DNA of 18,819 nt, taken from NCBI GenBank assembly GCA_033722075.1, contig JAWVZU010000042.1, forward strand, positions 1 to 18,819, written 5' to 3'. A program made the position numbers and the translations under genes. Under the pieces are notes generated by a model that made no database searches, was not told the origin of the DNA, and was given only the letters and a program-made list of their open reading frames with translations. Positions 1 to 7,640 of the stretch are shown in pieces; position 1 is the first letter of the stretch, and the number at the start of each line of letters is the position of its first letter. This DNA is from JAWVZU01 sp033722075. GTDB taxonomy: Bacteria; Pseudomonadota; Gammaproteobacteria; Xanthomonadales; SZUA-38.

Positions 1-536
1 ACGGCGAGCCGTTTCATGGGCGCCTGACCTCCAACCAGGAGATCTACGACATGTACAAGCTAACGGCAGCACACAAGTCGCTGCCGTTGCCGACCTATGC
101 CGAGGTCACCAACCTGGAGAACAACCGGACCATCGTGGTCCGGATCAATGACCGGGGGCCGTTCAAGGACGATCGAATCATCGATCTTTCCTATGCGGCG
201 GCGCGGGAACTCGGCATGGTCGAAGCCGGGACGGCCCTGGTTCGCGTGAAGGCGCTCGTACCCGAGGACACGGCGATGGAAGAAGAGCTTGTGATTACCG
301 CGGAGAACCTCTATCTGCAGCTGGGCGCGTTTTCAGAACGCGACAACGCGCTGGCCCTGGTCGGACGTCTCCGGGACGGTCGCCTGCCCCCGGCCCAGAT
401 CGTGACCACCGCTGCACCTTCCGGGCGGGTACACCGGGTCCGCATCGGGCCGCTGGAGGACAGTTTGGAAGCCGACATGCTCATTGCCGAGCTGCTGCTG
501 ATGGGCCTCGAGCGCCCGGTCGTGATCTTCGAGTAG
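1..536 (+). CDS. rlpA: Septal ring lytic transglycosylase RlpA, 3' part (5' end outside window)
   Basis: The frame is open from base 3 and reads GEPFHGRLTSNQEIYDMYK before the first ATG at 51, so that ATG is internal and the gene is cut by the window edge. The first part is the double-psi beta-barrel core of RlpA: FHGRLTSN, YDMYKLTAAHKSLPLP and the NDRGPF motif. The His of TAAHK and the Asp of NDRGPF match residues known to matter in Pseudomonas RlpA. The C-terminus (about NLYLQLGAF to VVIFE) is a SPOR domain, which binds denuded glycan at the septum. RlpA is an exported, usually lipid-anchored enzyme that cleaves naked glycan strands during daughter-cell separation. The linker between the two domains is only about 15 residues, short for the family. 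dacA follows, as is common in the rodA-mltB-rlpA-dacA cluster. Confidence 0.93.
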   Translation, partial: GEPFHGRLTSNQEIYDMYKLTAAHKSLPLPTYAEVTNLENNRTIVVRINDRGPFKDDRIIDLSYAAARELGMVEAGTALVRVKALVPEDTAMEEELVITAENLYLQLGAFSERDNALALVGRLRDGRLPPAQIVTTAAPSGRVHRVRIGPLEDSLEADMLIAELLLMGLERPVVIFE

Positions 537-559
537 CGTCGTCGCAGTGCCGGTTTCTG

Positions 560-565
560 TATAAT
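560..565 (+). promoter_or_regulatory. Putative sigma-70 -10 box upstream of dacA
   Basis: A perfect TATAAT lies at 560-565 with a TG directly in front of it, followed by a GC-rich discriminator (GCGCGCC). No good -35 is visible at 16-18 bp upstream (about 536-542, GCGTCGT). Transcription would start near 572. The first ATG of the dacA frame (564) lies inside this hexamer, so it cannot be the start of a transcript made from here. Confidence 0.55.
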
Positions 566-599
566 GCGCGCCCCCCAAGTCCGTAAATTGGAAGGTGTC

Positions 600-1775
600 T
601 TGAGACTCATCGGATCCATTGCGTCGAATCGCCGTTGCCGTTGTTGCTGGCTGGCAGCGCTTGCCTTCCTCTGCGCGGCCGCGTCGGCCGCCGCTCAGAC
701 GCCGGTTCCGTCTGCGCCGGCGCTCAATGCCGAAAGTTATCTGCTGGTCGATTTCCACAGCGGCCATGAGTTCGCCGCCGCCAATGCCGACGACCGGGTC
801 GAACCGGCCAGTATCACGAAGCTCATGACCAGCTACGTGGTCTTCCACGAACTGCGCAAGGGCAACCTGACGCTGGAAGACGAGGTCTACGTCAGTGAGA
901 AGGCCTGGAAGACGCCGGGCTCGCGGATGTTCATCGAAGTGGATACGCAGGTCAGCATCGAGGCGCTGCTGAAAGGCATGATCATCCAGTCGGGGAACGA
1001 CGCCAGCGTGGCACTGGCCGAGCATGTCGCCGGCAGCGAGGAGACCTTCGCCAGCCTCATGAACCAGTACGCCGAGCAGCTGGGCATGAGCAACACCCAC
1101 TACATGAACGCAACCGGCCTGCCGGACCCGGAGCACTATACGACGGCTCGGGACGTGGCCCGTCTGTCGGCAGCACTGATCCGCGAGTTCCCGGAACTCT
1201 ATTCCTGGTACTCGGAAAAGGAATACACCTACAACGACATCACCCAGCACAACCGCAACAACCTGCTGTGGCGGGACCCGGCCGTCGACGGTCTGAAGAC
1301 AGGGCACACGGAATCGGCCGGCTATTGCCTGGTCACCTCGGCCAAGCGCGATCAGATGCGCCTGATCAGCGTGGTCATGGGTGCCGACAGCGAGAAACTG
1401 CGGGCGGATGACTCCCAGAAGCTCCTCAATTACGGATTCCGGTTCTTCGAGACCCACAGGCTCTACGAGGCCAACACGGCGCTCGATCAGGCCGAGGTAT
1501 GGAAAGGCGAAAGCCGGTCCGTGTCCCTGGCAATCGGCGAGGATCTGTGGGTCACCATTCCCCGCGGGCAGTACGAGATGCTGGATGCCAGCATGGATCT
1601 CCCGGCGGTCCTCGTCGCTCCGATTTCCGCCGGCGAACAGCTGGGCGTCCTGCAAGTCCGCCTGGGCGACGAAACCATCCACCAGCAGCCGCTGCTGGCG
1701 CTGGACGGCGTGGAAGCGGGAGGGTTCTGGCGCCGGCTCAGCGACAGCGTCGCCCTCTGGTTCGAGGATTTCTAG
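600..1775 (+). CDS. dacA: D-alanyl-D-alanine carboxypeptidase, PBP5/6 type
   Basis: Removes the terminal D-Ala from peptidoglycan pentapeptides in the periplasm and so limits cross-linking. I chose TTG at 600, giving 391 aa: GGAAGG at 590-595 sits just upstream, and the ATG at 564 overlaps a TATAAT box. With this start a signal peptide is clear (Arg/Cys-rich n-region, core WLAALAFLCAAASAAA, cleavage near Gln33). Active-site motifs are S71-I-T-K74 (SxxK), S131-G-N133 (SxN) and K233-T-G235 followed by His. The C-terminal end, FWRRLSDSVALWFEDF, is an amphipathic helix like the membrane anchor of PBP5. It lies between rlpA and the ybeD-lipB-lipA genes, the usual order. Family certain; start codon fairly sure. 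Confidence 0.96.
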   Translation: MRLIGSIASNRRCRCCWLAALAFLCAAASAAAQTPVPSAPALNAESYLLVDFHSGHEFAAANADDRVEPASITKLMTSYVVFHELRKGNLTLEDEVYVSEKAWKTPGSRMFIEVDTQVSIEALLKGMIIQSGNDASVALAEHVAGSEETFASLMNQYAEQLGMSNTHYMNATGLPDPEHYTTARDVARLSAALIREFPELYSWYSEKEYTYNDITQHNRNNLLWRDPAVDGLKTGHTESAGYCLVTSAKRDQMRLISVVMGADSEKLRADDSQKLLNYGFRFFETHRLYEANTALDQAEVWKGESRSVSLAIGEDLWVTIPRGQYEMLDASMDLPAVLVAPISAGEQLGVLQVRLGDETIHQQPLLALDGVEAGGFWRRLSDSVALWFEDF

Positions 1776-1788
1776 CGAACGTCACCCC

Positions 1789-2058
1789 ATGAGCAGCGCA
1801 GAGCAGCCATCCGGCTTCCAGTTTCCCTGCACCATTCCGGTCAAGGCGATGGGCCGATCCGGCGAGACTTTCCGCAGCATGGTGGTGGAGGTCATCGAGC
1901 AGCACGTCTCGGTCGTGCCCGAGCAGGTTCGCAGCCGTACGTCGGGATCCGGCAACTTCCAGTCGGTCACGGTCACCGTCGAAATGGCCTCCCGGGAGCA
2001 GATGGAAGCAATCTACGCCGACCTCGCCGAGTGTGAGGAAGTGCTGTGGACGCTCTAG
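1789..2058 (+). CDS. ybeD: YbeD/DUF493 family protein
   Basis: A small protein of 89 aa, the usual length of the DUF493/YbeD family, which has an ACT-like ferredoxin fold. Recognisable family segments are FPCTIPVKAMG near the start, the helix with VVEVIEQHV and the strand SVTVTVEM. The family sits between dacA and lipB in many gammaproteobacteria; its function is unsettled, with a proposed regulatory role towards lipoate or carbon metabolism. The ATG follows the dacA stop by 13 nt with no strong ribosome site. Its 3' end overlaps the GTG start of lipB by 13 nt, so translational coupling is likely. Confidence 0.88.
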   Translation: MSSAEQPSGFQFPCTIPVKAMGRSGETFRSMVVEVIEQHVSVVPEQVRSRTSGSGNFQSVTVTVEMASREQMEAIYADLAECEEVLWTL

Positions 2059-2738
2059 CCCCGGGCAACCCCCTGATCGTCCGTAAGCTAGGCAGGCGCG
2101 ACTACGAGCCGGTCTGGCGTGCGATGCAGCACTATACCGATGCACGGGACGCGACGTCGGCAGACGAACTGTGGCTGCTGGAGCATCCCCCGGTATTCAC
2201 CCTTGGTCAGGCGGCCCGCATGGAGCATGTTCTTGCGCCGGGCGATATCCCGGTGGTGCAGGTGGACCGCGGCGGACAGGTCACCTATCACGGGCCCGGC
2301 CAGGTCGTGCTCTATCCGCTGCTGGACCTGCGCCGCAGCGGGCTGGGGATTCGCGGGCTGGTGGAACTGCTGGAGCAGGCCGTGATCGAAGTGCTCGAAG
2401 GCTATGGCGTATCGTCGCAAAGGCGGGATGGCGCCCCCGGCGTCTATGCCGGAGATGCGAAGGTGGCTGCGCTCGGCCTGCGGGTGCGCCGTGGATGCAC
2501 CTTTCATGGGCTGGCCTTCAATGTGGCCATGGACCTGGAGCCGTTCAGCCGCATCAATCCCTGTGGCTTTCGCGACCTGGCCGTCACCCAGGTCAGCGAC
2601 TTGTGTGGCATTGACGACATGGGCCGGGTCGGCGACGACCTGCTGGAGCAGGTGGCATGGCTGCTGGAACGGCCGCTGCGCGACGGTGCCGCGGACTTGC
2701 CCCGGGCCGGCGTCCGATCAATCATGGAGCAACAATGA
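2046..2738 (+). CDS. lipB: Octanoyl-[acyl carrier protein]:protein N-octanoyltransferase
   Basis: First enzyme of lipoate synthesis: moves octanoate from acyl carrier protein onto the lipoyl-domain lysine of 2-oxoacid dehydrogenases and GcvH, in the cytosol. 230 aa, starting at GTG 2046 inside the end of ybeD. Family signatures are DRGGQVTYHGPGQ, AKVAALGLRVRRG and FNVAMDLEPFSRINPCG. The catalytic pair is K139 and C173, equivalent to K135 and C169 of the E. coli enzyme with a constant offset. The stop codon shares ATGA with the start of lipA, so the two are translated together. Confidence 0.98.
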   Translation: MDALAPGNPLIVRKLGRRDYEPVWRAMQHYTDARDATSADELWLLEHPPVFTLGQAARMEHVLAPGDIPVVQVDRGGQVTYHGPGQVVLYPLLDLRRSGLGIRGLVELLEQAVIEVLEGYGVSSQRRDGAPGVYAGDAKVAALGLRVRRGCTFHGLAFNVAMDLEPFSRINPCGFRDLAVTQVSDLCGIDDMGRVGDDLLEQVAWLLERPLRDGAADLPRAGVRSIMEQQ

Positions 2739-3718
2739 GCGAACCGACCGACAATCAGATTGCAGTCAAGCTGGTCGACAAGCAGACCGGTGCGTCGAAG
2801 ATCGCCCGAAATCCAGTAACGTTCGATCCGTCCGCCCGGCCGCTGCGCAAGCCGGACTGGATTCGCGTCCGGCTGCCGGCCGGCAACGCCGTGGGGCAGC
2901 TCAAGTCCCAGCTCAGGGCGAATTCGCTGGTCACGGTCTGCGAGGAAGCGTCGTGCCCGAATATCCACGAGTGTTTCAACAAGGGTACGGCCACTTTCAT
3001 GATCCTCGGCGAGATCTGCACCCGCCGCTGCGCCTTCTGCGACGTGGCGCATGGTCGCCCGCAGCCGCCGGACCCGGCCGAGCCCGCCAGCCTGGCGGAG
3101 ACGGTGCAGCGCATGGGCCTGAAATATGTGGTGATCACTTCGGTGGACCGGGATGATCTGCGCGACGGGGGTGCGGGGCATTTCGTCGACTGCATCAATG
3201 CCGTGCGGGCGGCCAATCCGCGTACGAAGATCGAGATCCTCACCCCGGATTTTCGCGGCAAGGGCCGGATGGACCGGGCGCTGGCAACACTGGCGACGGC
3301 GCCGCCCGACGTGTTCAATCACAATGTGGAGACGGTGCCCGAGCTGTACCGGCAGGTTCGGCCCGGCGCTGATTACCAGTGGTCGTTGACCTTGCTCAAG
3401 CGCTTCAAGGCCCAGCATCCGGAGGTGCCGACCAAGTCGGGCATCATGCTCGGCCTGGGTGAAAACCTCGAGCAGGTCGAGGGCACCTTGCGGGACCTGC
3501 GTGCGCACGATGTCGACCTGGTGACAATCGGGCAGTATCTGCAACCTTCCCGCCATCACCATCCGGTCGTTCGCTATTGGACACCGGAGGAATTCGAGGC
3601 GCTGCACGACCTGGGGATGAGGCTGGGATTCAGCCATGTAGCAAGCGGTCCGCTTGTCCGTTCGTCGTACCATGCCGACCAGATGGCGGACGAATCGGGT
3701 CTCGTCACCGGGGATTGA
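2735..3718 (+). CDS. lipA: Lipoyl synthase (radical SAM)
   Basis: Inserts two sulfur atoms into protein-bound octanoyl groups made by LipB. 327 aa, ATG at 2735 overlapping the lipB stop; a longer frame upstream exists but only shadows lipB. The auxiliary [4Fe-4S] cluster ligands are C69, C74 and C80 (CEEASCPNIHEC). The radical-SAM cluster ligands are C95, C99 and C102 (CTRRCAFC). The conserved Arg-Ser-Ser-Tyr near the C-terminus (309-312), whose serine ligates the auxiliary cluster, is present. Sequences such as ITSVDRDDLRDGGAGHF and ILTPDFRG are typical. All key residues are intact. Confidence 0.98.
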   Translation: MSEPTDNQIAVKLVDKQTGASKIARNPVTFDPSARPLRKPDWIRVRLPAGNAVGQLKSQLRANSLVTVCEEASCPNIHECFNKGTATFMILGEICTRRCAFCDVAHGRPQPPDPAEPASLAETVQRMGLKYVVITSVDRDDLRDGGAGHFVDCINAVRAANPRTKIEILTPDFRGKGRMDRALATLATAPPDVFNHNVETVPELYRQVRPGADYQWSLTLLKRFKAQHPEVPTKSGIMLGLGENLEQVEGTLRDLRAHDVDLVTIGQYLQPSRHHHPVVRYWTPEEFEALHDLGMRLGFSHVASGPLVRSSYHADQMADESGLVTGD

Positions 3719-3757
3719 TCGGGCCGGTGGCACAGTGCTTCTGCAAACTTTCGGCTA

Positions 3758-3786
3758 TTGCGTGGCGCGGAAGGCAGCCGTAGCAT
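3758..3786 (+). promoter_or_regulatory. Possible sigma-70 promoter for prc
   Basis: TTGCGT (3758-3763) and TAGCAT (3781-3786) are separated by exactly 17 bp in the 138-bp gap between lipA and prc. Each box is only a partial match to consensus. Transcription would start near 3793, leaving a leader of about 64 nt before the prc start. Confidence 0.33.
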
Positions 3787-3856
3787 GATTTTTCTACGCT
3801 GGCGAAACCAAGGCCCCATCCGGCGGTCAAAGGGCCAGAACCGCCAAGGAGGAGGT

Positions 3857-6043
3857 ATGACAAAACCGATTTCTGTTCTTGCGGCACTGCTGATGGTGAT
3901 CGTCGGCACGGCCGCAGCAAAGCCCATCACCCAGGATCAGACGGTGGTGCTGCAGCCTGAGCCGCACATGGCCGAAGCCAGCAAGTGGGCGACGACGTTT
4001 CTGACCCGAGCGCACTACAAGAAGACGCGGCTGAACGACGACATGTCGTCGGAGATCCTCGATCGCTACATCGAGAGCCTGGACCCGAACCGGGTGTTCT
4101 TTCTGGCCAGCGACATCCGGGGCTTCGAGGTCTACCGCAGCGCACTGGACGACTCGCTGATCAAGCAGGACCTGAAACCCGCCTTCGCGATCTTCAACGT
4201 GTATGCGCACCGGGTTTTCCAGCGCATCGATTATGCCAAGGGGCTGCTAGAGCGCGAGTTCAACTTCGGGATCGACGAATCCCTGCAGCTGGACCGTTCC
4301 GAGGCTGCCTGGGCCGAGAACGAGAAAGAGCTCAACGAAATCTGGCGCAAGCGGGTCAAGAACGATGTGCTGCGCCTGCGTCTCGCCGAGAAGGAAGAAG
4401 GCATCGAGGAAACGCTCGAGCGTCGCTATGACAACCTCGCCAGCCGCGTGGCCGAGCTCGACTCGGAAGACGTGTTCCAGTACTTCATGAACGCCTTCGC
4501 CGCGGCGATCGAGCCTCATACGGGCTACCTTGCGCCACGCACCTCCGAGAATTTCAACATTTCCATGCGACTCTCGCTGGAGGGCATCGGCGCGGTACTG
4601 CAGCGGGAGAACGAATACACGGTCATCCGGCATGTCGTTCCCGGTGGTCCGGCAGACCAGGATGGGCGCCTGCACGTGGGTGACCGGATCATCAACGTGG
4701 CCCAGGGGCCCGAGCAGCCGGTCGACGTCATCGGTTGGCGGCTGGACGATGTCGTGGATCTGATTCGCGGGCCGGCCGGAACCGAGGTGCGGTTGGGCGT
4801 TATCCCGGCCGAGTCCGGGCTGACCGGAGAGGCGGAGACCATCGAGATCATCCGCGACCAGGTGAAGCTGGAGGAGCAGGCTGCGCAGAAGGCCATCCTG
4901 GAAGTCGTCGGCCAGGACGATGAGATTGTCCGCATCGGCGTGATCGATCTGCCCGCCTTCTACCTTGATTTTGCGGCCCGTGCCCGTCGTGAGCCGGATT
5001 ATCGCAGCTCGACTCGGGACGTGCGGCGACTGCTGCAGGAGCTCAAGGAAGCCGAAGTGGACGCGGTCGTCGTCGATCTGAGAAACAACGGCGGCGGTTC
5101 GCTGGCCGAAGCCACTTCGCTGACCGGCCTGTTCATCGACCAGGGACCGGTGGTGCAGGTTCGGGATTCCAGTGGTCGCATCGACGTGGAAACCGACCCG
5201 GAAGACGGCGTCGAATGGGAAGGTCCCCTGGCCGTCGTGGTCAATCGCCAGAGTGCCTCGGCCTCCGAGATCTTCGCCGCCGCCATCCAGGACTACGGTC
5301 GGGGCGTGGTGATCGGCGAGCCGACCTTTGGCAAGGGCACCGTTCAAAATCTCATCAACCTGGATCGGTACGGCCAGGGCGATGATCCCCGGTTTGGGCA
5401 ACTGCGCCTGACCGTCGCCCAGTTCTTCCGCGTGAACGGCGGATCCACCCAGCACCGTGGCGTGATCCCGGACGTGGTCTTCCCGACCATGGGCACGGAT
5501 GAAGAGTATGGGGAAAGCTCCTTCGACAACGCCCTGCCGTGGACCTCGATCCGTCCGGCGCGCTACAAGATTGCCGGCGACTTGTCGGCGGTGCTGCCGG
5601 CGCTGATTGAACGATCCGAAATGCGGGTTTCGCGCAATTCCGAGTTCAAGTACCTGATCGAAGACCTCAACGCGCTGCGCGAAGCACGGGACCAGAGCGA
5701 AATTTCGCTGCTGGAGAGTACTCGGCGGGCAAAGCTAGACGAGCGCAAGATGGCAGAGGATACGCGCAAGGCCGCTCGCGAACATTGGAACGAGAAGAAC
5801 GCCGGAGCCCTGGTACGCGTGGTCGAACCGCTTCCGGGCGTGGACGACGAAGCGGAGGCCGAAGAGGCAGCCGCCGATTCGGCCGAAGCCGATGAGGATG
5901 AAGAGGCGGAGACCGAGGCCGAGGACGTCCGCGACGTGGTAATGAACGAAGCGGCCCGTATCGTCGGCGATCTGGTGTGGTTGACCGAGGGTCCGAGAAC
6001 GGCCCTGGTCGAGCCGGGGAAGCTCGGAGAAGAGTTGAACTAG
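3857..6043 (+). CDS. prc: Carboxy-terminal processing (tail-specific) protease Prc
   Basis: Periplasmic serine protease that degrades proteins with nonpolar C-termini, including ssrA-tagged ones, and processes PBP3 and cell-wall hydrolases in E. coli. I chose ATG 3857: it follows AAGGAGGAGG (3846-3855), and the product opens with a clean signal peptide (MTKPISVLAALLMVIVGTAAA). An in-frame ATG at 3785 lacks both. 728 aa. Order: N-terminal helical domain (LDPNRVFFLASDI), PDZ domain about 238-325, S41 protease domain about 350-550, C-terminal DUF3340 region. By alignment to E. coli Prc the catalytic residues are S468 (in SASASEIF), D479 and K493 (in TFGKGTVQ). Residues about 662-694 are a strongly acidic, low-complexity Asp/Glu/Ala stretch inside the C-terminal region. 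The gene stands alone and is followed by a terminator. Confidence 0.97.
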   Translation: MTKPISVLAALLMVIVGTAAAKPITQDQTVVLQPEPHMAEASKWATTFLTRAHYKKTRLNDDMSSEILDRYIESLDPNRVFFLASDIRGFEVYRSALDDSLIKQDLKPAFAIFNVYAHRVFQRIDYAKGLLEREFNFGIDESLQLDRSEAAWAENEKELNEIWRKRVKNDVLRLRLAEKEEGIEETLERRYDNLASRVAELDSEDVFQYFMNAFAAAIEPHTGYLAPRTSENFNISMRLSLEGIGAVLQRENEYTVIRHVVPGGPADQDGRLHVGDRIINVAQGPEQPVDVIGWRLDDVVDLIRGPAGTEVRLGVIPAESGLTGEAETIEIIRDQVKLEEQAAQKAILEVVGQDDEIVRIGVIDLPAFYLDFAARARREPDYRSSTRDVRRLLQELKEAEVDAVVVDLRNNGGGSLAEATSLTGLFIDQGPVVQVRDSSGRIDVETDPEDGVEWEGPLAVVVNRQSASASEIFAAAIQDYGRGVVIGEPTFGKGTVQNLINLDRYGQGDDPRFGQLRLTVAQFFRVNGGSTQHRGVIPDVVFPTMGTDEEYGESSFDNALPWTSIRPARYKIAGDLSAVLPALIERSEMRVSRNSEFKYLIEDLNALREARDQSEISLLESTRRAKLDERKMAEDTRKAAREHWNEKNAGALVRVVEPLPGVDDEAEAEEAAADSAEADEDEEAETEAEDVRDVVMNEAARIVGDLVWLTEGPRTALVEPGKLGEELN

Positions 6044-6095
6044 GCTGCAGGTTTTGGTCGTGACCCGTGTTCGTCAGGGTCGCCAAGGCAACGAA

Positions 6096-6130
6096 GGCCC
6101 CGGAACGCAATTCCGGGGCCTTTTTGTTTT
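6096..6130 (+). terminator. Intrinsic terminator of prc
   Basis: A perfect 10-bp stem, GGCCCCGGAA (6096-6105) with TTCCGGGGCC (6111-6120), closes a 5-nt loop and is followed by TTTTTGTTTT. It lies 52 nt after the prc stop codon. This is a strong Rho-independent terminator. Confidence 0.92.
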
Positions 6131-6190
6131 ATTTCAAAAACTTAGGCGGCCTTCTGAAAATTATTTGTTTAAAGTCTTGCCTAATGTATA

Positions 6191-6199
6191 TGTTATAAG
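6191..6199 (+). promoter_or_regulatory. Extended -10 promoter in AT-rich island
   Basis: TGTTATAAG at 6191-6199 matches the extended -10 form TGn-TATAAT with one mismatch (TATAAG). It lies in the most AT-rich part of the window (about 6121-6245), with possible UP-element-like tracts just upstream. A well-spaced -35 is not obvious, which an extended -10 can tolerate. The predicted start is near 6206, for the putative small RNA. Confidence 0.45.
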
Positions 6200-6205
6200 T
6201 TACTC

Positions 6206-6312
6206 TAATTACTAATAATAAGAAGAAAAACGAATCGAAGAACAACAGAATCGGAGTCCAAGCCCTGCTTTGGCTCCTTGAACAAACCCCGGAGCGGTCC
6301 GGGGTTTTTTTT
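6206..6312 (+). ncRNA. Putative Hfq-type small RNA (about 107 nt)
   Basis: Between an extended -10 box and a U8 terminator lies a stretch with no usable reading frame. Its 5' part (about 6214-6250) is A-rich and reads as a run of A-A-N triplets (AAT AAT AAG AAG AAA AAC), the kind of motif the distal face of Hfq binds. Next is an imperfect hairpin: GGAG 6253-6256 with CTCC 6274-6277, and CCAAGC 6258-6263 with GC-TTGG 6267-6273 apart from one bulged T on each side, capped by a CCU loop. The 3' end is a GC stem with eight T residues. Promoter, Hfq-like motif, loop and terminator together suggest a trans-acting sRNA. I do not recognise a known family, and expression is unproven. Confidence 0.42.
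6284..6312 (+). terminator. Intrinsic terminator (end of putative sRNA)
   Basis: CCCCGGA (6287-6293) pairs with TCCGGGG (6298-6304) around a GCGG loop; flanking AAA/TTT extends the stem to 10 bp. Eight T residues follow (6305-6312). It is strong on the plus strand although prc already has its own terminator upstream, which implies a second plus-strand transcript. On the minus strand only TTTGTT follows the stem, so it could weakly end the DUF4252 gene, whose stop is 22 bp away. Confidence 0.9.
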
Positions 6313-6334
6313 CCGTCAAGTCATCCGGAAGCCG

Positions 6335-6886
6335 CTATTCCTGGTCGGAAAACGACAGATCGATGTCGGCGTGGACCAGATCCTTGTCTTCGATGATGCG
6401 CGCGATGTCGTCCGGGTGCAGGCGGCCGGCGACGTTTACGAAGACGGCTTCGTGCCCCTCATCCAGCGCCACCAGCGTAATCCCGTCGATCATCTGGTCG
6501 CTGCCCTTGACCAGGACATAGACGAAGCCGTCCCGACTTCGCACGGTCGCAAAGGTTTCCCAGGCATCACGCCGCAGTTGATCGACCAGGTCGGCGGCGG
6601 TCCCGGCCAGGTCCGGGGTTCGGTCATCGATTTCGAATACCCGGATCTGTACGGAATCGATGTCGCTCAGGACCTGCGCGTCCGGATCGCGGCTTTCTTC
6701 CGCAGCCTTCCTCGCGAATCCGAGCAGCCAGCCGTCCAGCCGGATATTGACCAGTTCCTGCGCCGCATCGATTGCCCCCAGTCGCGAAAGGTCGATCCGT
6801 CCGGGGTGGTTGCGATCCGCCGCTCCGGCGGTCAGCGGCAGCAGGATCGAGGCGATGGCCAATGGTTTGATGAATCGGTATAGCAT
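6335..6886 (-). CDS. DUF4252 domain-containing exported protein
   Basis: 183 aa from ATG 6886, preceded by GGGAG with an 8-nt spacer; an upstream ATG at 6901 would place the initiator before that ribosome site. A signal peptide (MLYRFIKPLAIASILLPLTAGAA) is followed by a mature domain of mixed helices and strands with segments such as VQIRVFEID, DGFVYVLVKG and ITLVALDEG, which I assign to DUF4252. Members are small secreted or lipoprotein-like proteins of unknown function, often near ECF sigma or anti-sigma genes. No such regulator is next to it here. No lipobox cysteine is present, so it is probably soluble in the periplasm. It is divergent from the CMD-family gene across 114 bp. Confidence 0.72.
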   Translation of the reverse strand: MLYRFIKPLAIASILLPLTAGAADRNHPGRIDLSRLGAIDAAQELVNIRLDGWLLGFARKAAEESRDPDAQVLSDIDSVQIRVFEIDDRTPDLAGTAADLVDQLRRDAWETFATVRSRDGFVYVLVKGSDQMIDGITLVALDEGHEAVFVNVAGRLHPDDIARIIEDKDLVHADIDLSFSDQE

Positions 6887-7000
6887 GTGATGAGCTCCCA
6901 TCTGGGTGGTCAGGGCCCGCGTGCGGGTTGTCTGACCTCTTTACGACGGGCCCGGCGCGAAGTTACAGTCCCCGGCCATCCAATCTTTCGAGGATCCCCG

Positions 7001-7597
7001 ATGGCGCACATGGAGCCGCTACCCGCAGAGACTCACCCGGAGTTGGCCGAGGACTTCGCCATCTTCGAACGGATACTGGGCTTCGTGCCCAACAGCTTGC
7101 TCACCATGCAGCGTCGACCGAAGCTGGTGAAGGGCTTCGGCGAACTCACCAAGGCCGTGATGGATCCGGAAGGAGAGGTCGATCTCGGCTTCAAACGGTT
7201 GATTGCTCACTTCGCCTCACGGGCCGCCGGCTGCCAGTACTGCGAGGCTCATTCGCTGGTCGCCGCCCGGATTCACGGGATCGACCAGGCGAAACTCGAT
7301 GCGATCTGGGATTACCAGACCAGCCCGCTCTACAGCGACGCGGAGCGGGCCGCTCTGGATTACGCACTTGCAGCAGGATCGGTGCCCAATGCGGTGGACG
7401 ACGACATCATGGCCCGCATGCGGGCGCACTGGACCGAAAACCAGATCGTGGAGATCCTGGCCGCCGTTTGCCTCTACGGCTACCTGAATCGCTGGAACGA
7501 CTCCATGGCGACGGATCTCGAATCATCGCCCCGGGAAATGGGTGATCGGGTGTTGAAGTCCGGTGGCTGGACCGGCGGCAAACACGTAGCCGAATGA
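7001..7597 (+). CDS. Carboxymuconolactone decarboxylase / AhpD-like peroxidase family protein
   Basis: 198 aa from ATG 7001, with GAGG at 6990-6993 giving a 7-nt spacer; the frame is open further upstream but has no ribosome site there. The core FKRLIAHFASRAAGCQYCEAH holds the CxxC pair C78/C81 and H84 of the AhpD/CMD fold, which in true AhpD is the redox centre for peroxide reduction. Later segments (SDAERAALDYALAAG, WTENQIVEILAAVCLYGYLNRWND) match the long CMD-family subgroup. Substrate unknown: AhpD-like antioxidant activity is more likely than aromatic-acid decarboxylation because the cysteine pair is intact and no catabolic genes are nearby. No signal peptide, so cytosolic. Confidence 0.86.
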   Translation: MAHMEPLPAETHPELAEDFAIFERILGFVPNSLLTMQRRPKLVKGFGELTKAVMDPEGEVDLGFKRLIAHFASRAAGCQYCEAHSLVAARIHGIDQAKLDAIWDYQTSPLYSDAERAALDYALAAGSVPNAVDDDIMARMRAHWTENQIVEILAAVCLYGYLNRWNDSMATDLESSPREMGDRVLKSGGWTGGKHVAE

Positions 7598-7640
7598 TTC
7601 TGTTGCACCGGAAGGAGCTGGCGCAGACAAAAGAACGATC

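Noticed and set aside
333..1682. 449-codon open frame on the minus strand
   Set aside because: Lies opposite dacA and rlpA, which have complete catalytic motifs; no recognisable domain. A codon-bias shadow in GC-rich DNA.
2504..3733. 409-codon open frame on the minus strand
   Set aside because: Antisense to lipA and the end of lipB; low-complexity shadow.
4247..5455. 402-codon open frame on the minus strand
   Set aside because: Wholly antisense to the PDZ and protease domains of prc; no family resemblance.
6044..6334. 4.5S RNA, tmRNA, 6S RNA or a tRNA in the AT-rich gap
   Set aside because: No cloverleaf, no 4.5S apical loop motif, and wrong size for 6S or tmRNA; only the sRNA-like layout fits.
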